Assembly (NCBI GenBank): GCA_035542755.1
Contig: DATKKU010000008.1
Location: forward strand, 1-23,815
Source: RYN-425 sp035542755
GTDB taxonomy: Bacteria > Patescibacteriota > Saccharimonadia > Saccharimonadales > UBA10212
Direction: 5' to 3'
DNA: 23,815 nucleotides
Shown here: positions 1-5,836 of the stretch, one piece after another
How the letters are laid out: each line of letters starts with the position of its first letter
How positions within the stretch are numbered: position 1 is the first letter of the stretch
Position numbers and translations under genes: made by a program
The notes under the pieces: model-generated
What the model was told of the DNA's origin: nothing
Databases searched by the model: none
What the model saw: the letters and a program-made list of their open reading frames with translations, nothing else

Positions 1-59
1 ATTTCGTAGGTTTGCGTTGCTAAGTGGTAGTCCGCTAGCTCCTGATTGCTCATGTCCAT
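1..59 (-). CDS. 5' end of a divergent gene, cut by the window edge
   Basis: An open frame runs off the left edge on the minus strand, beginning MDMSNQELADYHLATQTYE. Nineteen residues are too few to recognise a family. The start at 59 was chosen because an extended -10 (TGGGATAAT) lies 10 nt upstream, the promoter layout used by many genes here. In-frame ATGs at 71 and 53 are alternatives. It diverges from rarA, with about 47 bp between the two starts. The call rests only on open frame, position and promoter. Confidence 0.4.
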   Translation of the reverse strand, partial: MDMSNQELADYHLATQTYE

Positions 60-69
60 AATTCTATAC

Positions 70-78
70 ATTATCCCA
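70..78 (-). promoter_or_regulatory. Extended -10 of the divergent gene
   Basis: The minus strand reads TGGGATAAT, 10 nt before the ATG at 59. No ribosome binding site lies between. No clear -35 is seen. Confidence 0.35.
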
Positions 79-94
79 TGACAAACTTCAAAGG

Positions 95-100
95 TATAAT
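95..100 (+). promoter_or_regulatory. -10 box of rarA, leaderless
   Basis: A perfect TATAAT is followed by only 6 nt before the rarA ATG. Transcription should therefore begin at or next to the start codon, and there is no room for a Shine-Dalgarno site. Confidence 0.6.
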
Positions 101-106
101 TGTTCT

Positions 107-1288
107 ATGGAGCAGCCACTGGCGGAGCGCATGCGTCCGCGCAAATTATCGGAGGTGGTCGGCCAGGAACAAATCTTGGGCGATGGCAAAATGGTCAGCC
201 AGTTGGTTAAAGCTGGCAAGCCTTTCAGCCTTATTTTTTGGGGGCCGCCGGGCAGTGGCAAAACCACCTTGGCAAGGATTATTGCTAACGAGCTAGAAGC
301 TGATTTTGTGGAAATTTCGGCGGTCACGGCCGGCAAGGCCGACGTGACCGCCGTAGTCAAACGCGCCGGAGAAAATCAACGACTTGGCCAGCAAACGGTC
401 TTATTCGTCGATGAAATACATCGTTTTAACAAGGCCCAACAAGATGCTTTCTTGCCGCACGTAGAAAACGGCCTGATTACGCTGATTGGCGCGACAACCG
501 AGAACCCATCCTTTGAAGTAATCACGCCTCTGTTGTCGCGCAGCCGAGTGGTCGTGCTTGAACCCCTCAGTAAAAGCGATATCGTCACGATTATTAAGAG
601 AGCAGCTAAGGCTGAAAAGCTAAGCGCCAAAAGGTTACCGAAAGCCGGCATTGACATGTTGGCCGAAATCTCCGGCGGCGATGCCAGGATTGCCTTGAGT
701 AATTTAGAACTCGCAATGCAATTGACTAAAGGCGCCATAACCAAAGAAGTTGTCCAAAGCGCTGCACAAAAGCGAGTACCGGGTTACGACAAAGCCGGCG
801 AGATGCACTACAACATCATCAGCGCCTTTATAAAGTCCATGCGCGGCAGTGATGCCACTGCCGCGCTGTATTATATGGCCCGCATGCTGCAAGCCGGCGA
901 AGATCCAAAATTTATAGCCCGCCGGATGGTGATTTTTGCGTCCGAAGACATTGGCCTGGCGGCGCCGGCCGCGCTAAACCTGGCCGTTTCAACTTTTTTG
1001 GCCGTGGAGCGTATCGGCCTGCCGGAGTGCGCCTATAATTTATACGAATGCGCGACCGTAATGGCAAAATCGCCCAAGAGTCGCGAAGTAGCCAGCGCCA
1101 TGGCTGCCGCCCAAGCCACAGCCCGACAATATCCGGATTTGCCGGTGCCGCTGCACCTGCGCAACGCGCCAACCAAGCTGATGAAAGATTTAGGTTACAA
1201 CGAAGGCTACAAATGGCAGGCCGGTTTCAGAGACAAGCGCGGCTTCTTGCCCGAAGAAATACATAATATTGACTTTTTCACAGATTAG
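107..1288 (+). CDS. rarA: Replication-associated recombination protein A (RarA/MgsA), AAA+ ATPase
   Basis: This is a cytoplasmic clamp-loader-like AAA+ ATPase that acts at stalled replication forks and is known to interact with SSB. The 393 residues begin QPLAERMRPRKL, the usual opening of the family, so little or nothing is missing at the N terminus. The Walker A motif GPPGSGKT is at about 46-53, the Walker B LFVDEIHRFNK at about 99-109, sensor 1 GATTENPSF at about 128-136, and an arginine-finger region SRSR near 144. The C-terminal half carries the MgsA/RarA tetramerisation region (DPKFIARRMVIFASEDIG). The length is slightly below the usual 400-450. The ATG at 107 lies 6 nt after a perfect TATAAT. 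A small hypothetical gene follows 33 bp downstream, perhaps cotranscribed. Confidence 0.95.
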   Translation: MEQPLAERMRPRKLSEVVGQEQILGDGKMVSQLVKAGKPFSLIFWGPPGSGKTTLARIIANELEADFVEISAVTAGKADVTAVVKRAGENQRLGQQTVLFVDEIHRFNKAQQDAFLPHVENGLITLIGATTENPSFEVITPLLSRSRVVVLEPLSKSDIVTIIKRAAKAEKLSAKRLPKAGIDMLAEISGGDARIALSNLELAMQLTKGAITKEVVQSAAQKRVPGYDKAGEMHYNIISAFIKSMRGSDATAALYYMARMLQAGEDPKFIARRMVIFASEDIGLAAPAALNLAVSTFLAVERIGLPECAYNLYECATVMAKSPKSREVASAMAAAQATARQYPDLPVPLHLRNAPTKLMKDLGYNEGYKWQAGFRDKRGFLPEEIHNIDFFTD

Positions 1289-1306
1289 GGCGCAGAATTA
1301 CAATGT

Positions 1307-1313
1307 AAAGGAG
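1307..1313 (+). promoter_or_regulatory. Shine-Dalgarno site of the small gene at 1322
   Basis: AAAGGAG ends 8 nt before the ATG at 1322. A good site here, unlike most neighbours, supports the reality of this small gene and suggests it is translated from a leadered, cotranscribed message. Confidence 0.6.
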
Positions 1314-1321
1314 TACAAACT

Positions 1322-1615
1322 ATGGAAGCACCTGACTTTTCGGATGAGGCAATTGAGCAGTTAATAGCAGATATGCGCGAGGACGCTCGGACTGAGGGAG
1401 ACGCTGATGCGGAGCCAGTTCCAGTCCCTGATGAGCTGAGGCAGCGAATTATAACTAAAGGCATCCCTCTAACCGGTATGATGGCAGCAGCGGAAGCTCG
1501 CGCGGCCAAAGTTGAAATAAATGGCTGGGAGCCTTCCCCTGGCTCGGACGCGGCACACTACTACCACACGCCCGAAGAACTGCGTGAATATCTCTTCGGC
1601 GACCAAGCTGCCTAA
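1322..1615 (+). CDS. Small acidic hypothetical protein
   Basis: I do not recognise this 97-residue protein. It is strongly acidic in its first half (DFSDEAIEQLIADMRED and a following Glu/Asp/Pro stretch) and ends with a possible amphipathic helix (TPEELREYLFGDQ). It has no signal peptide or membrane segment, so it is probably cytoplasmic. A well-spaced Shine-Dalgarno site precedes the ATG, and rarA ends 33 bp upstream, so it may be the second gene of a rarA transcript. Its role is unknown. Confidence 0.6.
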   Translation: MEAPDFSDEAIEQLIADMREDARTEGDADAEPVPVPDELRQRIITKGIPLTGMMAAAEARAAKVEINGWEPSPGSDAAHYYHTPEELREYLFGDQAA

Positions 1616-1707
1616 GCATCCCAAAGGCTTTTTACCCGATGGGCTTGCCGGGGTAGACTTTTTCTAAAATTCTAAATCTTAATCTTTGGAAGGCGTTGAT
1701 AACTATT

Positions 1708-1716
1708 TGCTAAGAT
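1708..1716 (+). promoter_or_regulatory. Extended -10, leaderless, for the alpha/beta hydrolase
   Basis: TGCTAAGAT is followed by 6 nt and then the ATG at 1723. The 10-bp string CTATTTGCTA spanning its start recurs at the same place before rmuC (20826). Confidence 0.55.
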
Positions 1717-1722
1717 AGCCTT

Positions 1723-2484
1723 ATGATCGAACACGAAATAGTAATATCCATACCGCACAGTAGGCTAAAGATTAAGGGGGTCTTGCGCGGTAACTTAAAA
1801 TCTCCGCTTGCTATTTTGGCGCCTGGACTTGGTGGCTGGATGCATGATCTTATACTCTTCAACGCCTCAAGATATTTTGAAAAGCACGGAATTTCAACAC
1901 TGAGAGTAAGTTTTTACGGATACGATGATAACCAGAGGGATATTAAGGATTTTGATGTTAAGACTGCCGCAGCAGATATAGACACAATTGTTGAATATTT
2001 AATAAAAAATGACACGCCCTGGATTGTGGTGATTGGACACAGCTACAGTGGCATGGCTATCGTCTACTCTTTAGAGCAAAAATTTAATGCAGCAGTTTTA
2101 TGGGACCCCAGCCACACTGGTGGATACGATGAGCCAATGGCAATAAATAATTTGGAGAAGGATTTTATCTATATAAAAAAGTTGGATTCGTACGTGTCCG
2201 GAAACGCCAGTGGCGATGTTATTTCGCGTAAAGTCTTCGAGAACTACAATCCTGGAAGTACGGCTATGGCTTTGAAGTTCAAAATACCAACACTGATAGT
2301 TAATGCCGACGGCAGTAAGGAAATGAAGGACTATGGCCAGGACTACGCCGATAGTATTAGCGCTCCCACGGAAAGTATTGTTATTCCCGGATCGACTCAC
2401 TCGTTTACCGAAGATGGAGCCCTGGAGAAACTTTATGAAGCTACGCTCAACTGGATTAAACAGCGTCCCGATTTTAAATCATAA
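1723..2484 (+). CDS. Alpha/beta hydrolase
   Basis: This is a 253-residue cytoplasmic serine hydrolase of the alpha/beta fold. The nucleophile elbow GHSYSG places the catalytic Ser at 107. The likely acid is Asp196 (VNADGSKE) and the base His226 (GSTHSF), in the canonical order and spacing. An oxyanion-hole segment LAPGLGGWMHD is at about 32-42. The substrate cannot be told from sequence; the small, capless layout resembles esterases or acyl-hydrolases. Codon use is more AT-rich than in rarA, and it stands alone between rarA and an accessory region, so it may be acquired. No SD site is visible; the ATG follows an extended -10 by 6 nt. Confidence 0.85.
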   Translation: MIEHEIVISIPHSRLKIKGVLRGNLKSPLAILAPGLGGWMHDLILFNASRYFEKHGISTLRVSFYGYDDNQRDIKDFDVKTAAADIDTIVEYLIKNDTPWIVVIGHSYSGMAIVYSLEQKFNAAVLWDPSHTGGYDEPMAINNLEKDFIYIKKLDSYVSGNASGDVISRKVFENYNPGSTAMALKFKIPTLIVNADGSKEMKDYGQDYADSISAPTESIVIPGSTHSFTEDGALEKLYEATLNWIKQRPDFKS

Positions 2485-2523
2485 AACGGATTGGTAGTTT
2501 TGCCTGATGAGCTGGCATGGATG

Positions 2524-2596
2524 GATTTCTTTCAGAAATCTTAGGAGTACTTTTGAAAAGTACCAAACTTTTGACACCTTTTGTCGAAAAGGTGTC
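2524..2596. repeat. Three tandem perfect hairpins
   Basis: Three inverted repeats follow each other: GATTTCT/AGAAATC with a 3-nt loop at 2524-2540, GTACTTTT/AAAAGTAC around a single G at 2547-2563, and GACACCTTTT/AAAAGGTGTC with loop GTCG at 2573-2596. They form one edge of the noncoding element that interrupts the helicase stub. None is followed by a convincing T-run as a simple terminator. Confidence 0.6.
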
Positions 2597-2779
2597 GCCA
2601 AACTCTCGGCTGCTGAAAAACTAGAGCGTCCTCGCTTGTTTTTAAGCGGGCCAAGCCGACCTCGCTAGCGCTCAAACATGCGTTTGGCCGCGAACTTAAA
2701 ACTTCGTTCGTCCTTCTTTTTTTCAAATGCCGAAAAGTAAGACCGCTTGCTCTGTTTGCTCGAGACCGGAGCAATTTGA
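2530..2779 (-). other. Hairpin-rich noncoding element interrupting the helicase stub
   Basis: About 250 bp separate the hydrolase from the truncated helicase. The stretch holds three hairpins at its left edge, a further stem CAAAC/GTTTG at about 2673-2686, and short direct repeats (GAGCAAAC, GAGCAAGC) near the junction. The minus strand has a 77-codon open frame (2541-2774), but its Arg/Ser-rich product and lack of a start signal look non-coding. The helicase similarity stops abruptly at about 2779. The look is that of a small non-autonomous mobile or repeated element. Boundaries are approximate and the identity is inferred. Confidence 0.4.
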
Positions 2780-2860
2780 GCCGGTGCCCGGCCCGGCAAG
2801 CAAAAGCAATGGACCGCCCTCATATTTATAAGCTTCTCCGGTCACCCAAATATCATCCAT
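2723..2860 (-). pseudogene. 5' stub of a UvrD/PcrA-like SF1 helicase, truncated at the P-loop
   Basis: From the ATG at 2860 the frame reads MDDIWVTGEAYKYEGG, then PLLLLAGPGTG, the run-up and first part of the Walker A motif (AGPGTGKT) typical of UvrD/PcrA/Rep helicases. The required Lys is replaced by Ser, and about 18 unrelated residues follow before a stop at 2723. The remaining several hundred codons of a helicase are absent. The promoter (TATAAT, 7 nt before the ATG) and start are intact, so the break looks recent. Another P-loop ATPase with the same motif is possible. The gene directly follows the HEPN-like gene, whose stop codon overlaps this promoter. Confidence 0.6.
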
Positions 2861-2867
2861 AAGGTGG

Positions 2868-2881
2868 ATTATACGCTCAAA
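2868..2881 (-). promoter_or_regulatory. Junction motif copy D with leaderless -10 of the helicase stub
   Basis: The minus strand reads TTTGAGCGTATAAT; the TATAAT lies 7 nt before the ATG at 2860. The same 14 bp occur at 3470-3483. The motif overlaps the TGA stop of the HEPN-like gene. Confidence 0.55.
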
Positions 2882-3449
2882 GGAGCCTAACAAGTCTGTT
2901 TGCAGCAGTCTGGTCTTGGCTGACTATCGAGTTATATCTTTTAAGAAAATTCTGCTGGAGATTAGAAGTATTGTCTAAATCATCTTCAAAATCGTGTAAA
3001 CTATCGCAAACTAATTTAAAGAACGGGGGGACATTTAGGCATGGATCATTTTCATTCAACAGAAAAACTACCCTAGGGTCGTTAAAATCCATACTGACAC
3101 CCGCACGTTTAGGCGACCATTGATGGGCTAAACCGTGTCGGAATACTCTGTAAAATTCTAGTGAAAAATTACTATCGCTAAAAAGTCTGTCTCGTTTGCC
3201 CAGGTATTCGGTAATAAAATCTGAGACGGTCTGAGTCGTAGGCGCAGCGCCTGAAAAGAAGCCTGAGCATAGATCTAAGACGCTAAAGATTACTAAGGCA
3301 GAAGTGAAGTTCAGTCCCCCTTGAAAAGCTATGGGTGAGCTACTCGCTCGCGCTTGCTGAACTTGTCGTGAGACCTCCAAACATGAATGAAGATCGTTTT
3401 GGAAAAACTCCCAAATTTGCTGCCGTAGTACGTCGTTATGGATTGCCAT
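2877..3449 (-). CDS. HEPN-like protein (putative)
   Basis: This is a 190-residue helical cytoplasmic protein with no signal peptide. The segment FYRVFRHGLAHQWSPK at about 99-114 contains Arg104-x4-His109, which fits the Rx4-6H catalytic motif of HEPN ribonucleases. HEPN proteins are usually toxins or defence effectors. Family membership is inferred from this motif and helical content; an unrelated conserved hypothetical is possible. The ATG has a proper AAGGAG at 3460-3455, 5 nt upstream, and a TATAAT further up. Its TGA stop lies inside the promoter of the truncated helicase, so the two genes were a tight pair. A non-defence role cannot be excluded. Confidence 0.65.
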   Translation of the reverse strand: MAIHNDVLRQQIWEFFQNDLHSCLEVSRQVQQARASSSPIAFQGGLNFTSALVIFSVLDLCSGFFSGAAPTTQTVSDFITEYLGKRDRLFSDSNFSLEFYRVFRHGLAHQWSPKRAGVSMDFNDPRVVFLLNENDPCLNVPPFFKLVCDSLHDFEDDLDNTSNLQQNFLKRYNSIVSQDQTAANRLVRLL

Positions 3450-3469
3450 ATAGGCTCCTTTATTTTTGA

Positions 3470-3483
3470 ATTATACGCTCAAA
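3470..3483 (-). promoter_or_regulatory. Junction motif copy C and -10 of the HEPN-like gene
   Basis: The minus strand reads TTTGAGCGTATAAT, identical to copy D, starting about 7 nt after the stop codon of the oxygenase gene. The TATAAT would give a short leader of about 14 nt containing the AAGGAG at 3460-3455. Confidence 0.5.
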
Positions 3484-3490
3484 CCGGCGA

Positions 3491-4177
3491 TTATTTCTTG
3501 TCCCATTTTGGATGATTAGGCTGTTCAAGAACACTGGGTCTCATACGAAGGTTTAGAATGTCCCTGACTCCGTGTTCTGGTGGTAAAACCTGATGAATAA
3601 CTTGTTCGCCGCCGCCAAAGCCCGGAGCTCGGAGCATCATTGTGGTTCCTGCGTCTGTTTCAAATTCGTCTGTCTGCCTAATCTTTGAATAGTCCCAATA
3701 ATCTCCCGTGTGCTCAAAAATCTTAACAGTCGTAGACCCAACAATCGTAAAAGTTACACTAAGCAACTTATCGCTAGCCCGGTCCCGATGCGCACCAATA
3801 AAGTCAACGCTTGGCCGGTATCTTTGATAGCCGATTTCGGTAAGCTGCCAATCTTGGAGTTCAGGAAATTGGCGCATCCTCTGAACTGTTTCCGCAAGAC
3901 TTTCGATAATAAAATTGGCCGCAGGAGTTAAAGGCTCGCCGTATTCATAGTAAGCTCTGGCATGTTGCTGCTTAACTTGGTTAGCCTTGCCCGCATTAAT
4001 TGGCTTTGCTACATGGTCTCCAACTTCCAACGGAAGAGAGTCTATTTCTGCCGCCAATGCTTCTTGCGCCTGGGGGCTCATACTGGCGGCTTGAAAAAAA
4101 TATCCTTGTTCACGGGTAATTTCTACAGCCGACTCTAAGTCAAAACTACTCCTAAAAACGGGGAACTCCAGAGACAT
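3491..4177 (-). CDS. 2-oxoglutarate/Fe(II)-dependent dioxygenase-like protein
   Basis: A 228-residue cytoplasmic protein with the double-stranded beta-helix signature of Fe(II)/2OG oxygenases. Iron ligands are His130 and Asp132 (GAHRDRASD) and His195 (QVIHQVLPP). The 2OG-binding Arg is 205 or 211 in GVRDILNLRMRP. The layout, with a C-terminal NLRMRP strand, resembles AlkB-type nucleic-acid demethylases or hydroxylases rather than small-molecule enzymes, but this is inference. The N-terminal 110 residues are less recognisable. No Shine-Dalgarno site is seen before the ATG. It sits in an accessory cluster of same-strand genes separated by a recurring motif. Confidence 0.75.
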   Translation of the reverse strand: MSLEFPVFRSSFDLESAVEITREQGYFFQAASMSPQAQEALAAEIDSLPLEVGDHVAKPINAGKANQVKQQHARAYYEYGEPLTPAANFIIESLAETVQRMRQFPELQDWQLTEIGYQRYRPSVDFIGAHRDRASDKLLSVTFTIVGSTTVKIFEHTGDYWDYSKIRQTDEFETDAGTTMMLRAPGFGGGEQVIHQVLPPEHGVRDILNLRMRPSVLEQPNHPKWDKK

Positions 4178-4212
4178 AATTTAATTGTGGTTTAAAAACT
4201 ACTTTTTGCAAG

Positions 4213-4233
4213 CATAAGCACGCTCAAAATAAG
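4213..4233 (-). repeat. Junction motif copy B
   Basis: This 21-bp segment matches copy A (4922-4942) at 19 of 21 positions and shares the core ACRCTCAAA with copies C and D. It lies between the terminator of the GC-rich gene and the start of the oxygenase gene. A TATGCT on the minus strand could act as a weak -10. Confidence 0.5.
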
Positions 4234-4239
4234 CAGGCG

Positions 4240-4280
4240 GTTATAAAAAAGAGAGCCCGTCCGCGCGTGGCGGACGGGCT
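4240..4280 (-). terminator. Rho-independent terminator of the GC-rich gene
   Basis: A perfect 11-bp stem (AGCCCGTCCGC/GCGGACGGGCT, 4254-4264 with 4270-4280, 5-nt loop) is followed on the minus strand by CTCTTTTTTAT. It begins 25 nt after the stop codon at 4306 and fixes the strand of that gene. Confidence 0.85.
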
Positions 4281-4305
4281 GCTCCGTACTTCTGGGTTGG
4301 GCGGC

Positions 4306-4821
4306 TCACGACTCGAAGTCGCGCTGGCCCCAGCGGTGCTTCGCCCTGTAGCCCGCGGGCGAGGGCTCGTACGTCGCGCCCTCGAACTCGTAGGTGCTGC
4401 CGGTGCTGCTGATGGGGCGCAATTCGATGTCGAACGTCGGATGGGGCATGTAGCCCCGGACGTGGACATACCTCTCCAGGTGCTCGTCGAAGAACTTGCA
4501 CAGCTTGAGGCCGAGCGTGTCCTCGATTGCCGCGCGACGTCGGGCTTGCTCGAGCGGCGTGTTCTTGCCGCCGTTGCCCGGCATGATGTCGAAGCAGAAG
4601 GTGGACGCGTTCTTGCGCCACGGATGGTTCCGCTCTGGGTAGATGACGACTTCGCCGCGCTTGAGGCGAGTCTCGTCGATTTCGTTGATGGCCGTGGCCA
4701 CCAGCTCGTCGAGACGCCCGATTACCGCCTTGGTGAAGTTGTGCTTCGGCTCGTTCGTGCTCTCCGCGCTTGGCCCGTCAGGCAGCCAGTCCGGTTCTAT
4801 CCTTGCAACGACAAAAGGCAT
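4306..4821 (-). CDS. GC-rich hypothetical protein, probably acquired
   Basis: I do not recognise this protein. From the ATG at 4821 it has 171 residues starting MPFVVARIEPDWLPDG, with a charged middle (ARRRAAIEDTLGLKL) and no membrane segment or signal peptide. A frame upstream to 4914 exists, but GGAGG at 4831-4827, 5 nt before 4821, decides the shorter start. Third codon positions are nearly all G or C, giving a clearly higher GC content than any neighbour. It carries its own SD site and terminator. Together these indicate a self-contained gene acquired from a high-GC source. Large frames also exist on the plus strand here, as expected in GC-rich DNA, and are taken as spurious. Confidence 0.7.
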   Translation of the reverse strand: MPFVVARIEPDWLPDGPSAESTNEPKHNFTKAVIGRLDELVATAINEIDETRLKRGEVVIYPERNHPWRKNASTFCFDIMPGNGGKNTPLEQARRRAAIEDTLGLKLCKFFDEHLERYVHVRGYMPHPTFDIELRPISSTGSTYEFEGATYEPSPAGYRAKHRWGQRDFES

Positions 4822-4921
4822 TAAAGCCTCCAAAAGTAGGAGCATGTCGCGAAACCCTCGCGAAAAGGGACCCGATTCCTCGAATGTGCTATATTTTACA
4901 ATAAAAATATACATTTATCAA

Positions 4922-4942
4922 CATAGGCACACTCAAAATAAG
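4922..4942 (-). repeat. Junction motif copy A
   Basis: The upstream end of the minus-strand gene cluster carries this 21-bp segment, 19 of 21 identical to copy B. On the minus strand it reads TTTTGAGTGTGCCTATG near its end, with TATGTT as a possible -10. It lies about 100 bp before the chosen start of the GC-rich gene. Confidence 0.5.
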
Positions 4943-5020
4943 TAAACTGTTAACTTTTTGGCGGTGGGATTCATAAACTTGAATTAAATACAGAAAAGTT
5001 GTATAAATACACAATAATTT

Positions 5021-5752
5021 ATGGCTACACTAGAACAATTACCTATAAATGAAGCCAGGTCCGAAAGCTACGGCGTCAGCTACACAGCCAGGCTTTTGGT
5101 TAGCTCGTTTTTCTTCTCACAAGGAAAACAGCCAGCCCAAGATAAAATTTGGGCCTATATGGCTAAAAAATTTGGCGCCAACTTTGACCAAGACGAGATA
5201 TGGCAAGCCGTTGGACCGGCGGCTAAAGCGGCTTTTGCAATACGTTCTAACGAGCGGCTACACCAGGCCGTTATCCGTGACGGCGTTCAAGAGGACACCA
5301 CGTTCGAGCAAGCTAAGAATTCTGTGACTAAGCAGGCTGAGAAATTAATCGCATTTTTAGAGTCTGCAGACGATGGTTCTGATAAGCCAGGCGGCATAGA
5401 AGAGCTTACTGAGTCGCTAATCTACGTTGACGCCTATCATCTTGGCCCTCACGTAAATAGCGGCGGCCGTAGGAGACAAAGGTCGGACCGCGTACAGACA
5501 TATTCGGACGGACACCTTAGCCAGTGGGTTTACTTTGGGATTATGGGCCAAAGCACTGGCATGCCCGAATATGACGCCATGTTTGAGGACATGGTGACAA
5601 GCTATAGATTGACTGGCGTGGATGACCGCACTCTTGCTCTCAAGACCGTCCAGTTAATCGAGTACCAGCTTCATTATCATCAAGACCAGGCCGAGCTTTT
5701 GCCAGATTGGGCAAAAGTGCTCACCTGGGCGCCTTCATATCAAAAATTCTAA
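5021..5752 (+). CDS. Hypothetical protein, soluble
   Basis: I do not recognise this 243-residue protein. It is soluble, with helical segments and a Gly/Arg-rich basic stretch (SGGRRRQRSDR at about 146-156) in the middle, followed by a Trp/Tyr-rich C-terminal half. No catalytic motif is evident. A TATAAA at 5002-5007 would start transcription about 7 nt before the ATG, and no SD site is visible. It diverges from the GC-rich gene, so it lies just outside the minus-strand accessory cluster. An acquired function is possible but not shown. Confidence 0.6.
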   Translation: MATLEQLPINEARSESYGVSYTARLLVSSFFFSQGKQPAQDKIWAYMAKKFGANFDQDEIWQAVGPAAKAAFAIRSNERLHQAVIRDGVQEDTTFEQAKNSVTKQAEKLIAFLESADDGSDKPGGIEELTESLIYVDAYHLGPHVNSGGRRRQRSDRVQTYSDGHLSQWVYFGIMGQSTGMPEYDAMFEDMVTSYRLTGVDDRTLALKTVQLIEYQLHYHQDQAELLPDWAKVLTWAPSYQKF

Positions 5753-5819
5753 AAGACCACTTTAAAAATATGCTCTTAATAACCTAAGCGGCTAGTCTGT
5801 TCTGGTTAGACCCGAAACC

Positions 5820-5828
5820 TGATAAAGT
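5820..5828 (+). promoter_or_regulatory. Extended -10 of the DUF2207 gene, near-leaderless
   Basis: TGATAAAGT is followed by 8 nt and the ATG at 5837. No SD site is present. Confidence 0.45.
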
Positions 5829-5836
5829 TAAAGCAA

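Noticed and set aside
1616..1722. Terminator after the small acidic gene
   Set aside because: Short complementary pieces (ACCC with GGGT) near a T-run exist, but the stem is too weak and irregular to call.
2541..2774. 77-codon minus-strand frame in the noncoding element
   Set aside because: The Arg/Ser-rich product, absence of any SD or -10, and overlap with three perfect hairpins and the helicase frame suggest it is not a protein.
4267..4824. 185-codon plus-strand frame opposite the GC-rich gene
   Set aside because: Long opposite frames are expected in GC-rich DNA. The SD site and terminator both belong to the minus-strand gene.
2868..4942. Integron cassette array with attC sites
   Set aside because: A GTTAGGC (2891-2885 on the minus strand) resembles an attC box, but no paired R/L boxes or long imperfect palindrome surround the junctions, and no integrase is in the window.
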